Below are positions 49,769 to 58,361 of a stretch of 64,000 nt of DNA, piece by piece. A program made the position numbers and the translations under genes. This DNA is from Sphingomonadales bacterium 12-68-11 (GTDB lineage: Bacteria; Pseudomonadota; Alphaproteobacteria; Sphingomonadales; Sphingomonadaceae): the NCBI GenBank assembly GCA_002279825.1, contig NCCV01000003.1, forward strand, positions 801,643 to 865,642, in the 5' to 3' direction. The notes under the pieces were generated by a model. The model ran no database searches, had not been told where the DNA came from, and saw nothing but the letters and a program-made list of their open reading frames with translations. Position 1 is the first letter of the stretch. Each line of letters starts with the position of its first letter.

Positions 49769-50899
49769 ATGAAACTCGCGATGCGCCTTCCCGAAAAGGG
49801 CCGTTCCAGCGGCAACCTGGCTCACAACGACAGCGATCCGCGCGAGGAAGCGTCGGCCGAAGTCATCGATCTCGCCAGCCGCATGGCCTATCCGGCGGTG
49901 GCCGGGCGCAAGGGCCGATCGGACGTGATCGGTCTCGCCGCCGGAATCGGGTTCGTGGCGCTGCTCGGCGCCGCCACACTGTGGGGCCTCAATGCCTCGC
50001 GCATGGAAGACGGCACGCCCGCGCCGGCCGCTCCTGTGCCGGCCGCGCCGAACGGGGCCTTCGTTCCGGCGCCTCCCGCGGTAGCGGTCGCCAACGCGCC
50101 CGCTCCTGTCGCCGATCCGGCGCCCACGCCAGTGCTGGCCGCGCCGCCGCAGGTGGGCATGATGCCCGCCACCAATCCCTACGCCACCCCGACGATGGTG
50201 TTCGATGCGAGCTCGCTCCCGGCGCCGGTGGCCGAAGCCGTCGCCGCCGCGGTGGCGCCGGGCTCGGCGATGGCCACCGCCCCGGGCGGGGGTTCGGCGA
50301 ACGAGTTCGCCTCGCGTGTCGGCGGGGTCGGCGGCGCGCCCGCGGTGGCGCGGATCGACGTCGATCCCAAGACCACCGTCACCCAGGGCACGATGATCCC
50401 GGCGGTGCTCGAAACCGCGATCAACACCGACGTGCCCGGCTATGTCCGCGCGTTGGTCACGCAGGACGTGCGAAGCTTTGACGGCACCCGGGTGCTGATC
50501 CCGCGCAGCAGCCGGCTGATCGGCCAGTACCAGTCGGGCCTGCAGGCCGGCCAGAAGCGCGCCTATGTGATCTGGACCCGCCTGATCCGCCCCGATGGCG
50601 TGTCGGTCGCGCTCGCCTCGCCCGGCAGCTCTTTCGACGGCAGCGGCGGCATCCCCGGCCGGGTCGACAACCACTTCTTCCAGCGCTTCGGTTCGGCGAT
50701 GCTGTTGTCGGTGATCAGCGGCCTGTCCGCGATCGGCACCGGCGGCGCCTCGGTCATCCTCGGCGGCGGACAGAACGCGGCTTCGACTGCGTTGCAGCAG
50801 AACGGCCAGATCGGCCCGACCATCCGGGTGCGCCCGGGCGAGCCGGTCCGCGTGGTGACCGCGCGCGACCTCGACTTCGCGCAGGCGCCGCGGCTCTGA
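49769..50899 (+). CDS. virB10: VirB10/TrbI-like core-complex protein
   Basis: Protein of 376 residues. It has a cytoplasmic N-terminus and one membrane segment (about 52-73, IGLAAGIGFVALLGAATLWG). A long Pro/Ala-rich periplasmic linker follows, then a C-terminal TrbI domain (about 190-376) with GTMIPAVLETAINTDVPGYV, PRSSRLIGQYQSG and PGEPVRVVTARDLDF. It starts one base after the virB9 stop. It bridges both membranes. Length and order are normal. Confidence 0.92.
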   Translation: MKLAMRLPEKGRSSGNLAHNDSDPREEASAEVIDLASRMAYPAVAGRKGRSDVIGLAAGIGFVALLGAATLWGLNASRMEDGTPAPAAPVPAAPNGAFVPAPPAVAVANAPAPVADPAPTPVLAAPPQVGMMPATNPYATPTMVFDASSLPAPVAEAVAAAVAPGSAMATAPGGGSANEFASRVGGVGGAPAVARIDVDPKTTVTQGTMIPAVLETAINTDVPGYVRALVTQDVRSFDGTRVLIPRSSRLIGQYQSGLQAGQKRAYVIWTRLIRPDGVSVALASPGSSFDGSGGIPGRVDNHFFQRFGSAMLLSVISGLSAIGTGGASVILGGGQNAASTALQQNGQIGPTIRVRPGEPVRVVTARDLDFAQAPRL

Positions 50900-50913
50900 C
50901 GGCGGACAATCCC

Positions 50914-51927
50914 GTGAGCGCCGAAATCCATCGGTTGAGCGCCGCTCTCGGCGCCGACGGCGACGTGCCGGCCGCGGCGGCAGGCAGCGTCTATCTCGAC
51001 GCTTACCTGGCGCCGTTCCGCAAGTGGCTGGACCGCGACACCGTGACCGAAATACTGGTCAACCGCCCGGGCGAGCTGTGGATCGAAGACGCCGCCCGGC
51101 CCGGCATGCAGCGGATCGAGACGCGCGAGATCGACGACCGGCTGGTACAGCGCCTGGCCGAACAGGTCGCCCGAGTGAGCCACCAGGGCATCAACCGCGA
51201 GCACCCGCTGCTCGGCGCGACGCTGCCCGACGGCGCGCGCATCCAGTTCTGCGGACCGCCCGCCACGCGCAAGCACTGGGCCATGGCGATCCGCCGCCAC
51301 CGCCGGCTCGACCTGCCGCTCGACGCCTACGACACCGGGCCGCTGCGCGCGCCGGTCGAGGCGGCGATGCCCGACCCGGCCGAGCAGCCGATCGCCTATC
51401 TGCGCGCGGCAATCCGCGCCCGCAAAACCATCCTGATCTCCGGCGGCACCAGCACCGGCAAGACTACGTTCCTCAACGCCATGCTGGGCGAGATTCCCGC
51501 GGCCGAGCGCGTGGTGCTGGTTGAGGACACTCCCGAGCTGCGGCTGCCCGGCGCCAACGGCGTCGGCCTCGTCGCGGTCAAGGGTGAGCTGGGCGAAGCC
51601 AAGGTCACGTCCAACGAGCTGCTGCAATCGGCGCTGCGCCTGCGCCCCGACCGCATCGTCCTGGGCGAACTGCGCGGCGCCGAAAGCGTCAGTTTCCTGC
51701 GCGCGATCAACACCGGCCACCCGGGCAGCTTCTCGACCATCCACGCCAACTCGCTGCGCGGCGCGCTCGAGCAGCTTTCGCTAATGGTCATGCAGACCGG
51801 CATCGGGCTGACCCGTTCGGACACCATCGCCTATGCCGCGTCGGTCATCGACGTGCTGGTCCAGCTCGACCGGCGCGACGGAAAGCGGGGCATCGTCGCG
51901 ATCGCGCGCAGCGCCGACCTCGTTTAG
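50914..51927 (+). CDS. virB11: VirB11-type secretion ATPase
   Basis: Protein of 337 residues starting at GTG 50914, 14 bp after virB10. The Walker A motif GGTSTGKT is at about residues 177-184, followed by VEDTPELRLP, a Walker-B-like PDRIVLGELRGAE, and the His box GHPGSFSTIHANS. This is the hexameric traffic ATPase at the base of the machine. No VirD4 coupling protein follows it. Seventy-five bp separate it from ppk1, with a hairpin but no T-tract. Confidence 0.93.
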   Translation: MSAEIHRLSAALGADGDVPAAAAGSVYLDAYLAPFRKWLDRDTVTEILVNRPGELWIEDAARPGMQRIETREIDDRLVQRLAEQVARVSHQGINREHPLLGATLPDGARIQFCGPPATRKHWAMAIRRHRRLDLPLDAYDTGPLRAPVEAAMPDPAEQPIAYLRAAIRARKTILISGGTSTGKTTFLNAMLGEIPAAERVVLVEDTPELRLPGANGVGLVAVKGELGEAKVTSNELLQSALRLRPDRIVLGELRGAESVSFLRAINTGHPGSFSTIHANSLRGALEQLSLMVMQTGIGLTRSDTIAYAASVIDVLVQLDRRDGKRGIVAIARSADLV

Positions 51928-51941
51928 CGACCAGTCCCCCT

Positions 51942-51977
51942 TGCGCCGCCGGGCCTATCGGTTAACAGCGGCGCGCA
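51942..51977 (+). repeat. Hairpin between virB11 and ppk1 without T-tract
   Basis: TGCGCCGC, an 18-base loop, then GCGGCGCGCA. The stem is stable but no run of T follows, so it is not a convincing terminator. Read-through into ppk1 remains possible. Confidence 0.4.
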
Positions 51978-52002
51978 CCCCCGCAACCGTCCGAAAAAGG
52001 CG

Positions 52003-54165
52003 ATGAGCAGCGCCGCCCTCGATCCAGTCCCAGCCGATCACACGGCGTCCGAGGCTCGCTACTTCAATCGCGAGTTGAGCTGGCTGGCGTTCAACGAACG
52101 CGTCCTCGCCGAAGCCGGCAACACCGCCTACCCGCTGCTCGAGCGGCTCCGCTTCCTGTCGATCTCGGGCAGCAATCTCGACGAATTCATGATGATACGC
52201 GTGGCCGGGCTCGCCGGACAGGTGAACAGCAAAGTCGAGACGCTGTCGATCGACGGCAAGACCCCGGGCCAGCAGATTGCCGCGATCAAGGCCAAAGTCC
52301 GCGCGCTGGAGGAACAGCAGCAGGCGCACCTGTCCGAACTGATGCCGCTGCTGGCCGCGCAGGGCATCCATATCGCGGGCGAATCGCGCATCGGCACCGC
52401 CGCCGATCGCTGGCTGCGCGACTATTTCCTCGACCACATCGTACCCGTGATCACTCCGCAGGCGATCGACCCGGCGCATCCGTTCCCGTTCGTCGCCAAC
52501 CAGGGCATCGGGCTGCTGTTCAATCTGGTGCGCGGCGACGACGGCAGCCGCCTGCTCGAGATGGTTCTGATCCCCAGCGCGATGCCGCGGTTCGTTCGCG
52601 TCCCGCACAGCGTTCAGGGCGACGAAGCGCTCTACATCCCGGTCGAGCGGCTGATCTGCCGCTTCGCGCACCTGCTGTTCCCGGGGTTCCGCGTCGAAGG
52701 CGACGGGGTGTTTCGCGTCTTGCGCGACAGCGACATCGAGATGGAGGAAGAGGCCGAGGATCTGGTGCGTTATTACCGCACCGCGATCCAGCGCCGCCGC
52801 CGCGGCATGGTGATCCTGCTCGAACTCGATGAGCCGTTCGATCCCGAGGCGGAGGCCCTCTTGCGCGATCAGCTCGGCCTGGGGCAGGCGATCGTCACCA
52901 AGACGCGCGGCATGCTCGGGCTCTCCAGCCTCAGCCAGGTGGTCGGCGAGGACCGCCCCGATCTCAAGTTCGAGCCCTATTCGCCGCGCTATCCCGAGCG
53001 GATCATGGAACACGACGGGGATTGCTTCGCCGCAATCCGCGAGAAGGACATCGTGATCCACCATCCCTACGAAAGCTTCGAGGTGGTGGTCGATTTCATC
53101 CGCCAGGCGGCCGCCGACCCGGCGGTGGTGGCGATCAAGCAGACGTTATACCGTGCGGGCAACCAGTCGCCCGTCATCGCCGCGCTGACCGCCGCCGCCG
53201 AGGCCGGCAAGTCGGTCACCGCGGTGGTCGAACTCAAGGCCCGCTTCGACGAAGAGCAGAACCTCAAGTGGGCGAGCGAGCTCGAACGCGCCGGGGTCCA
53301 GGTGATCTACGGCTTCGTCGACTGGAAAACGCACGCCAAGATCTCGATGGTCGTGCGCCAGGAGGACGAAGGCTACCGCACCTATTGCCACTTCGGCACC
53401 GGCAACTATCACCCCGTCACCGCCAAGATCTACACCGACCTGAGCTTCTTCACCGCCGATCCCAAGTTCGGCCGCGATGCCGCCAAGGTGTTCAACTTCG
53501 TGACCGGCTACGTCGAGCCGCAAGAGCTCGAGATGCTGGCGATCTCGCCGCTTAACTTGCGCGAGACGCTCTACGAGCACATCGACAAGGAGATCGAAAA
53601 CGCCCGCAACGGCCGCCCGGCGGCGATCTGGGCCAAGCTCAACTCGCTGACCGAGAAGGGTATGATCGATCGGCTCTACGAGGCCGGGCAGGCCGGCGTC
53701 GAAGTGGTGCTGGTGGTGCGCGGGATCTGTTGTCTGCGCGCGGGCGTTCCTGGTCTGTCGGACAACATCACGGTGAAGTCGATCATCGGCCGCTTTCTCG
53801 AACACAGCCGCATCTGGGCTTTCGCCAACGGCTACACGCTGCCGAGCGGCCGCGCGAAAGTGTTCATCTCAAGCGCCGACGCGATGAGCCGCAGCTATAA
53901 CCGCCGCGTCGAAGTGCTGCTGCCGCTGCGCAACGCCACCGTCCACGACCAGGTGCTCGACCAGGTGCTGGTGGCCAACCTGATCGACACCGAGCAGAGC
54001 TGGTTGCAGGACGGCGAGGACGGTACCTATGAGCGCGTCGCCGCCGATGGGCCGGGCTTCAACCTGCACAACTACTTCATGACCAATCCCTCGCTATCCG
54101 GCCGCGGCGAGGCGCTTGCCGACAGCCATGTGCCCAAGCTGAAGCTGCGCCGGGGCGCGTCATGA
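52003..54165 (+). CDS. ppk1: Polyphosphate kinase 1
   Basis: Protein of 720 residues, full length. The N-terminus YFNRELSWLAFNERVLAEA is the classic Ppk1 start. The phosphorylated His lies in CHFGTGNYHP (H463), and the DWKTHAKISMVVR and FKPYSPRYPER-like segments match the active site and tunnel. It makes polyphosphate from ATP reversibly and provides a phosphate store. Same strand as the VirB genes, 75 bp behind virB11 with no visible promoter, and overlapping ppx by four bases (ATGA). Polyphosphate genes are often PhoB-controlled, in line with the upstream Pho box if transcription reads through. Confidence 0.96.
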   Translation: MSSAALDPVPADHTASEARYFNRELSWLAFNERVLAEAGNTAYPLLERLRFLSISGSNLDEFMMIRVAGLAGQVNSKVETLSIDGKTPGQQIAAIKAKVRALEEQQQAHLSELMPLLAAQGIHIAGESRIGTAADRWLRDYFLDHIVPVITPQAIDPAHPFPFVANQGIGLLFNLVRGDDGSRLLEMVLIPSAMPRFVRVPHSVQGDEALYIPVERLICRFAHLLFPGFRVEGDGVFRVLRDSDIEMEEEAEDLVRYYRTAIQRRRRGMVILLELDEPFDPEAEALLRDQLGLGQAIVTKTRGMLGLSSLSQVVGEDRPDLKFEPYSPRYPERIMEHDGDCFAAIREKDIVIHHPYESFEVVVDFIRQAAADPAVVAIKQTLYRAGNQSPVIAALTAAAEAGKSVTAVVELKARFDEEQNLKWASELERAGVQVIYGFVDWKTHAKISMVVRQEDEGYRTYCHFGTGNYHPVTAKIYTDLSFFTADPKFGRDAAKVFNFVTGYVEPQELEMLAISPLNLRETLYEHIDKEIENARNGRPAAIWAKLNSLTEKGMIDRLYEAGQAGVEVVLVVRGICCLRAGVPGLSDNITVKSIIGRFLEHSRIWAFANGYTLPSGRAKVFISSADAMSRSYNRRVEVLLPLRNATVHDQVLDQVLVANLIDTEQSWLQDGEDGTYERVAADGPGFNLHNYFMTNPSLSGRGEALADSHVPKLKLRRGAS

Positions 54166-55694
54166 CAGCGGGGAACGCGCGGAGGGGGCACGCCGGTGCA
54201 GACCGGCCCGACCGCGCGGTGATCGATATCGGCTCCAACACCGTCCGCCTGGCAGTCTATGCGGGGTCGCGGCGCGCGCCCGAAGTGTGGCTCAACGAAA
54301 AAGTCAGCGCCAAGCTCGGCCGCGACCTGGCCACCACCGGGCGGATGCCCGCCAAGGCAATGGACTACGCGCTCGGCGCGCTCGCGCGGTTCGCAACGAT
54401 CCTGCCCGATCTCGGCATCACCGACGTGCAGACCGTCGCCACCGCAGCGGTGCGCGACGCCGCCAACGGGCCCGCGTTTCTCGAGCGGGTTCGCGCGCTG
54501 GGCCTGGCGCCGCGGCTGCTGACCGGCGAGGAAGAGGCCCAGGCTGCCGCGCTGGGCGTGATCGGCGCGTTTCCGGGCGCGCGCGGCACCGTGGCCGATC
54601 TCGGCGGCGGCAGCCTCGAACTGGTGATGATCGAAAACGGCGGCTGCCACGACGGCGTCAGCCTGCCGCTCGGCACTCTTCGCCTGCCGGCTTTGCGCGA
54701 ACAAGGCCCGGTGGCGTTCCGCGCGGCGATCGAGCGGGAGATGGCCCGCGCCGGCTGGGCGGCCGAGCACCCGGGGCCGCTCTACATGGTCGGCGGCACC
54801 TGGCGCGCCCTGGCCACGTCCGCTTTGCGCCGCGGCGATCACCCGCTGACCGATCCGCACGCGCTGACGATGACGATCGAGGAGGCCGATGCGCTGGCAA
54901 AGAAGGTCGCCCGGCTCGAGCCCGCCGAACTGGCCGCCATTCCCGGCGTTTCCAGCTCGCGCGCCGCCGGGCTGCCCGACGCGGCCAACATGCTGCGGAT
55001 CATGCTAGCCGACCTCAAGCCCGACGGCCTGGTGTTCTCGTCGTGGGGCCTGCGCGAGGGGCTGCTGTTCGGCCGGCTGAGCCCGAGCGCGCGGGCGCAG
55101 GACCCGCTGCTGGCGGCGGTCGCGCATTTCACCGATCCGCGCGGCGGTTCACCGAGCCAGGCCGCGATGATGGCCGCCTGGACCGCCGATGCCGCCACCG
55201 GAACCGGCCCCGGCGACGAGCGGCTCCGCCTCACCGCAACCATGCTGGCGCTCGCGGCCGCGCATATCGAGCCCAACTTGCGGGCGCGCCACGCCTACGA
55301 CTGGGCGATGGACAAGCGCTGGCTCGGGCTCGATCCCGAAGGGCGCGCCCGGATCGCCGCTGCGCAGCTCGCCGCTTGCGGGCGCCCGCCGACGCCTCCC
55401 GCGCTCGCCCGGCTGGCCAGCGAGGCAGCGCTGCGCGAGGCGGTCGGCTGGGGCCTCGCGATCCGGCTCTGCCGGCGGCTGGGCGCAGGTACGCGGGTTT
55501 CGCTGCTGTCGAGCGCGCTGACGCGCGAGGATGGCCGGCTGGTGCTGCGGTTCGACCCGGAACGCGCGCAGCTTGCCTCCGACATCGTCGCCAACGACCT
55601 CAAGGCGCTGGCACAGTGGCTCGGCCTGGAAGCCGAAATCCGCATCGGCGAATCGACCCGCTTGCGCGAGCCGACATCGGACCTCGCAGTTTGA
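54162..55694 (+). CDS. ppx: Ppx/GppA-family exopolyphosphatase
   Basis: Protein of 510 residues. The sugar-kinase-like ATPase fold begins RAVIDIGSNTVRLAVY (residues 18-33) and continues with VADLGGGSLELVMI and VGGTWRALA. The C-terminal half carries an HD-type helical region. It releases phosphate from polyphosphate or hydrolyses pppGpp. Co-translated with ppk1 via an ATGA overlap. A Pho-box-like site overlaps its stop codon. Confidence 0.92.
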   Translation: MTAGNARRGHAGADRPDRAVIDIGSNTVRLAVYAGSRRAPEVWLNEKVSAKLGRDLATTGRMPAKAMDYALGALARFATILPDLGITDVQTVATAAVRDAANGPAFLERVRALGLAPRLLTGEEEAQAAALGVIGAFPGARGTVADLGGGSLELVMIENGGCHDGVSLPLGTLRLPALREQGPVAFRAAIEREMARAGWAAEHPGPLYMVGGTWRALATSALRRGDHPLTDPHALTMTIEEADALAKKVARLEPAELAAIPGVSSSRAAGLPDAANMLRIMLADLKPDGLVFSSWGLREGLLFGRLSPSARAQDPLLAAVAHFTDPRGGSPSQAAMMAAWTADAATGTGPGDERLRLTATMLALAAAHIEPNLRARHAYDWAMDKRWLGLDPEGRARIAAAQLAACGRPPTPPALARLASEAALREAVGWGLAIRLCRRLGAGTRVSLLSSALTREDGRLVLRFDPERAQLASDIVANDLKALAQWLGLEAEIRIGESTRLREPTSDLAV

Positions 55695-55708
55695 CAGTTT
55701 TATGACTA
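55691..55708 (-). promoter_or_regulatory. Pho-box-like site after ppx
   Basis: Minus strand TAGTCAT-AAAA-CTGTCAA: two GTCA-core repeats with the 4-bp spacer, 11 of 14 consensus positions. It overlaps the ppx stop and lies 75-92 bp before the lysine-rich gene. It is oriented away from that gene; Pho boxes usually act in the direction of the repeats, so its target is uncertain. Confidence 0.5.
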
Positions 55709-55724
55709 AGTTAGCACCTAACTT
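55708..55724. promoter_or_regulatory. 17-bp palindromic operator before the lysine-rich gene
   Basis: AAGTTAG-CAC-CTAACTT, a perfect 7-bp inverted repeat directly after the Pho-like site and 59 bp before the start. A good dimeric repressor-site candidate. Confidence 0.5.
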
Positions 55725-55782
55725 GCATTAAGGGTCGAAGCGGCGGATGCAGCTGCACTAGACATTCGGCGAGGTTAGCGTG

Positions 55783-56142
55783 ATGGCAGGAAAAGACAGC
55801 AAGATGCGGGCCGCGAAGGCGTCTGCGGCCAAGGCGGCCGCACCGGTGGCAGCCAACGACCAGGGCGAACTGTCTCTCGCGGAGCTGGCGAACGGGATCC
55901 TCGCGCGCACTGTTCGCCCCCGTTCCGCGGACATTCGCCGCCTCGCCGAAGCCGCGCTAACGCCAGCCGCCAAGCCGGCGGGCGGCAAGAAGGCTGCCAA
56001 AAAGGCCAAGGACGGCGGCAAGAAGAAGGACAAGGCGCCCGACGGCAAGAAGGCCGACGCCAAGCCGCCCAAGATCGCCAAGACACCAAAGGCCGAGAGC
56101 AAGAAGCTCGCCAAGATTCCCGGATCCAAAACCAAGAAGTGA
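55783..56142 (+). CDS. Lysine-rich histone-like protein
   Basis: Protein of 119 residues. Residues 28-60 are a small folded-looking segment (LSLAELANGILARTVRPRSA). The C-terminal half is extremely Lys/Ala/Pro-rich (GGKKAAKKAKDGGKKKDKAP), like bacterial histone H1-type or other nucleic-acid/polyanion-binding proteins. The ATG at 55783 follows GAGG by eight bases; the GTG at 55780 is possible. It lies just behind ppk1-ppx with its own putative operator. A basic tail of this type could bind DNA or polyphosphate; the neighbourhood makes the latter worth testing. Not a recognised named family. Confidence 0.7.
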   Translation: MAGKDSKMRAAKASAAKAAAPVAANDQGELSLAELANGILARTVRPRSADIRRLAEAALTPAAKPAGGKKAAKKAKDGGKKKDKAPDGKKADAKPPKIAKTPKAESKKLAKIPGSKTKK

Positions 56143-56149
56143 TCCGGGT

Positions 56150-56170
56150 CTTCCGGTGCCCAACCGGAAG
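56150..56170 (+). terminator. Hairpin after the lysine-rich gene
   Basis: CTTCCGGT-GCCCA-ACCGGAAG, an 8-bp perfect stem a few bases after the stop. No T-tract follows. Confidence 0.4.
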
Positions 56171-56176
56171 CACCTG

Positions 56177-56220
56177 TCGCCACCGCCGCACCGCCCCCCG
56201 GAACGTGGCGGTGGCGATTT
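56177..56220. terminator. Second hairpin between convergent genes
   Basis: TCGCCACCGCC and GGCGGTGGCGA pair perfectly over 11 bp around a 19-base loop, followed by TTT. It lies between the lysine-rich gene and the SnoaL-like gene, which converge. Confidence 0.55.
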
Positions 56221-56226
56221 CCCCTC

Positions 56227-56781
56227 CTACCAGCCGTCCCCCGTCTGCTCATCGAACGGCCGGGTATCGGCCGGGGGCGACTGATAGGGCGGCCGCCGCG
56301 GCAGGGTCCGCTCCCCCTTCCACGGAATCTGGTCGACCGCCGTCCACGCGTTAACGTGCAGGCGGTAGAATTTCCACCGCCCACCGCGCTTGACCAGCCG
56401 GTCGTCGCGGGTGCCGATGCCGAACACGAAGTTGGTGTGGTAATCGGCGTTCCACTGGATGATCTGGAAGAAGCACCGCACCCGCGCACCTTCGGGTAGC
56501 GGGTCCATGATGAAGTGGTTCATCAGGTGCTGGCGGCCGTACCACCAGTGCTGCCGATCGTACCACAGCTTGCGCAAGTTCTCACGGATCGCCGCATGGC
56601 CGCGCACCTTGCCTTGCCACAAGTGGTCGAACTCGGCGTCCTCGGCGAAGGTGGCGATCGCTTGCTCCTCGTCGGCGAGATCGATGCCCCAGGCATAGCG
56701 TGCGAACAGTTCCTCGATCTCGGATCGGTCTTCGGCGGGCATGATCGCTGGCACGCCGCTCGGCCACGGGTTCTCGGTCAT
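56227..56781 (-). CDS. SnoaL-like (NTF2-fold) protein
   Basis: Protein of 184 residues with an NTF2/SnoaL-type fold: a helical start (DRSEIEELFARYAWGIDL), then ATFAEDAEFDHLW with the usual acidic and His residues and a C-terminal curved sheet (GGRWKFYRLHVNAWTAV). Such proteins are ring hydroxylases, dehydratases or isomerases in aromatic and steroid breakdown. It is divergent from the carotenoid oxygenase and probably in the same catabolic locus. Substrate unknown. Confidence 0.75.
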   Translation of the reverse strand: MTENPWPSGVPAIMPAEDRSEIEELFARYAWGIDLADEEQAIATFAEDAEFDHLWQGKVRGHAAIRENLRKLWYDRQHWWYGRQHLMNHFIMDPLPEGARVRCFFQIIQWNADYHTNFVFGIGTRDDRLVKRGGRWKFYRLHVNAWTAVDQIPWKGERTLPRRPPYQSPPADTRPFDEQTGDGW

Positions 56782-56832
56782 TCGGTCTCTCCCAGGCGCC
56801 TCAGGTCCTCAAAACTCTAGCGCCAAACAGTT

Positions 56833-56926
56833 CGTCATTGCGAGGAGCAACGCGACGAAGCAATCTAGGGCGAAACGCGCGACGCCCTGGATTGCCGCGC
56901 GGCCTCCCGGCCGCTCGCAATGACGG
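56833..56926. repeat. Dispersed palindromic repeat, family B
   Basis: Arms CGTCATTGCGAGGAGCAACG and CGCTCGCAATGACG, with inner GCAATCTAGG / CCTGGATTGC, form a long imperfect palindrome. This sequence type (GTCATTGCGAGGAGC…) is a widespread bacterial intergenic repeat. It fills the region between the SnoaL-like and carotenoid oxygenase genes. Confidence 0.75.
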
Positions 56927-56953
56927 AAGACGTCTCGCGAAGGGGAGATACCA

Positions 56954-58357
56954 ATGCCCGAGCTATTCCTGCCGTTCGACAGCTTCGGCCACCAGAAGCG
57001 CACGCCGATGCGCTTCGAAGCCGATGTGTTCGAATGCGAAGTCGAAGGCGACATCCCGAAAGAGCTGGAGGGCACCTATTACCGCACCGGCGGCGACCGG
57101 CAGTACCCCAGCCTCGAGAACGACATCATCCTCAACGGCGACGGGCTCGCCAGCATGTTCCGGTTCGACAATGGCCATGTCAGTTTCCGCAGCCGTTACG
57201 TCCAAACCGAACGTTTCAAGCGCGAGCGCGAAGCGCGCCGGCGGCTCTACGGTCACTATCGCAACAAATACACCGACGACGAGGCGGTCTCGAACCTTCC
57301 CGAGCGCGACAACACCGGCAACACGTACGCCTTCAATCACCACGGCGAACTCTACATGCTGCGCGAGGATTCGCGCCCGTACCGGCTCGATCCAGCGACG
57401 CTCGAGACGATCGAAGTCGGCCGGTTCGACGCGCTCGGCTCGACCGCGCTGACCGCGCATCCTAAGATCGATCCCCGGACCGGCGAATGGTGGAGCTACG
57501 GCGTGTTCGCCCGCGGCGAGCCGACCACCGACGCCTCGCTCCACGTGTTCGACGCCGCTGGCCGCCTGCTCCGCGAAGAGTGGTTCCACACCCCCTACCC
57601 CGGCCTCAGCCACGACTGGGGGGTGACGCGCGAGCACCTGGTGTTCCCGATCATGCCGCTGACCGCCGATGATCGCCGGCTGCGCGCGGGCGGGCAATAC
57701 TACCAGTACGATCCCGAGCTACCGAGCGCGTGGGGGATCATGCCCCGCGGCGGCTCGGTCGACCGGATGCGGTGGTTTTCGATCCCGGGCATCGTCATGG
57801 GCCACGTGATGAACGCCTATACCGAAGGCAGCCGGGTGATCATCGATACGCCCGTGAGCCCGGGCAACTGTTTCTCGTTCTTCAAGGACAAGCACGGCAA
57901 CTTGCCGAGCCCGGCCGAAACCGTGACCCAGCTCACCCGCATCACCTTCGACCTGGCGAAGCCGGATGCCGACGCGGTCACGCTCGAGCCCGTGCAAGGC
58001 GCCTATGGCGACATGCCGCGCATCGACGACCGCTATGCGATGGAGAAGTACCGCGTGGGCTACTTCGCCTTCCGCGACTTCCCCAACATGGGCGTCGGCC
58101 AGATCGACTGGGATACCGGCGAGCTCAAGCTCCACGCGTTCCAGGGCGCGGGCGCGCAAGAACCGCTGTTTGTCCCCCGCAGCCCGGATTCGCCCGAAGG
58201 CGACGGCTTCGTCCTCGCCGCGGTCGACCGCTTCGCCGAGAAGCGCATGGACCTCCTGATCCTCGACGGCCGCGACGTGAGCCGGCCCCCGATCGCGACA
58301 GTGAAGCTGCCGTTCGCGCTGCCGATGGCCTTCCACGGTAGCTGGATGGCGGGGTGA
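56954..58357 (+). CDS. Carotenoid oxygenase / lignostilbene-dioxygenase family enzyme
   Basis: Protein of 467 residues, full length. All four Fe-binding His are visible: H169 (ALTAHPKID), H220 (LSHDWGVT), H284 (VMGHVMNAY) and H461 (MAFHGSWM). The seven-bladed propeller pattern and GGDRQYPSLENDIILNGDG near the start fit the family. It cleaves a C=C bond in apocarotenoids or stilbene-like aromatics with O2. It is flanked by alcohol and aldehyde dehydrogenases that could oxidise the aldehyde products, and by a hydrolase. It begins after a palindromic repeat. The substrate is not determined. Confidence 0.9.
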   Translation: MPELFLPFDSFGHQKRTPMRFEADVFECEVEGDIPKELEGTYYRTGGDRQYPSLENDIILNGDGLASMFRFDNGHVSFRSRYVQTERFKREREARRRLYGHYRNKYTDDEAVSNLPERDNTGNTYAFNHHGELYMLREDSRPYRLDPATLETIEVGRFDALGSTALTAHPKIDPRTGEWWSYGVFARGEPTTDASLHVFDAAGRLLREEWFHTPYPGLSHDWGVTREHLVFPIMPLTADDRRLRAGGQYYQYDPELPSAWGIMPRGGSVDRMRWFSIPGIVMGHVMNAYTEGSRVIIDTPVSPGNCFSFFKDKHGNLPSPAETVTQLTRITFDLAKPDADAVTLEPVQGAYGDMPRIDDRYAMEKYRVGYFAFRDFPNMGVGQIDWDTGELKLHAFQGAGAQEPLFVPRSPDSPEGDGFVLAAVDRFAEKRMDLLILDGRDVSRPPIATVKLPFALPMAFHGSWMAG

Positions 58358-58361
58358 ACGA

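Noticed and set aside
43980..51927. Conjugative plasmid or integrative element
   Set aside because: No relaxase, VirD4, transfer origin, integrase, replication gene or flanking direct repeats seen; the 3' side is chromosomal ppk1-ppx.
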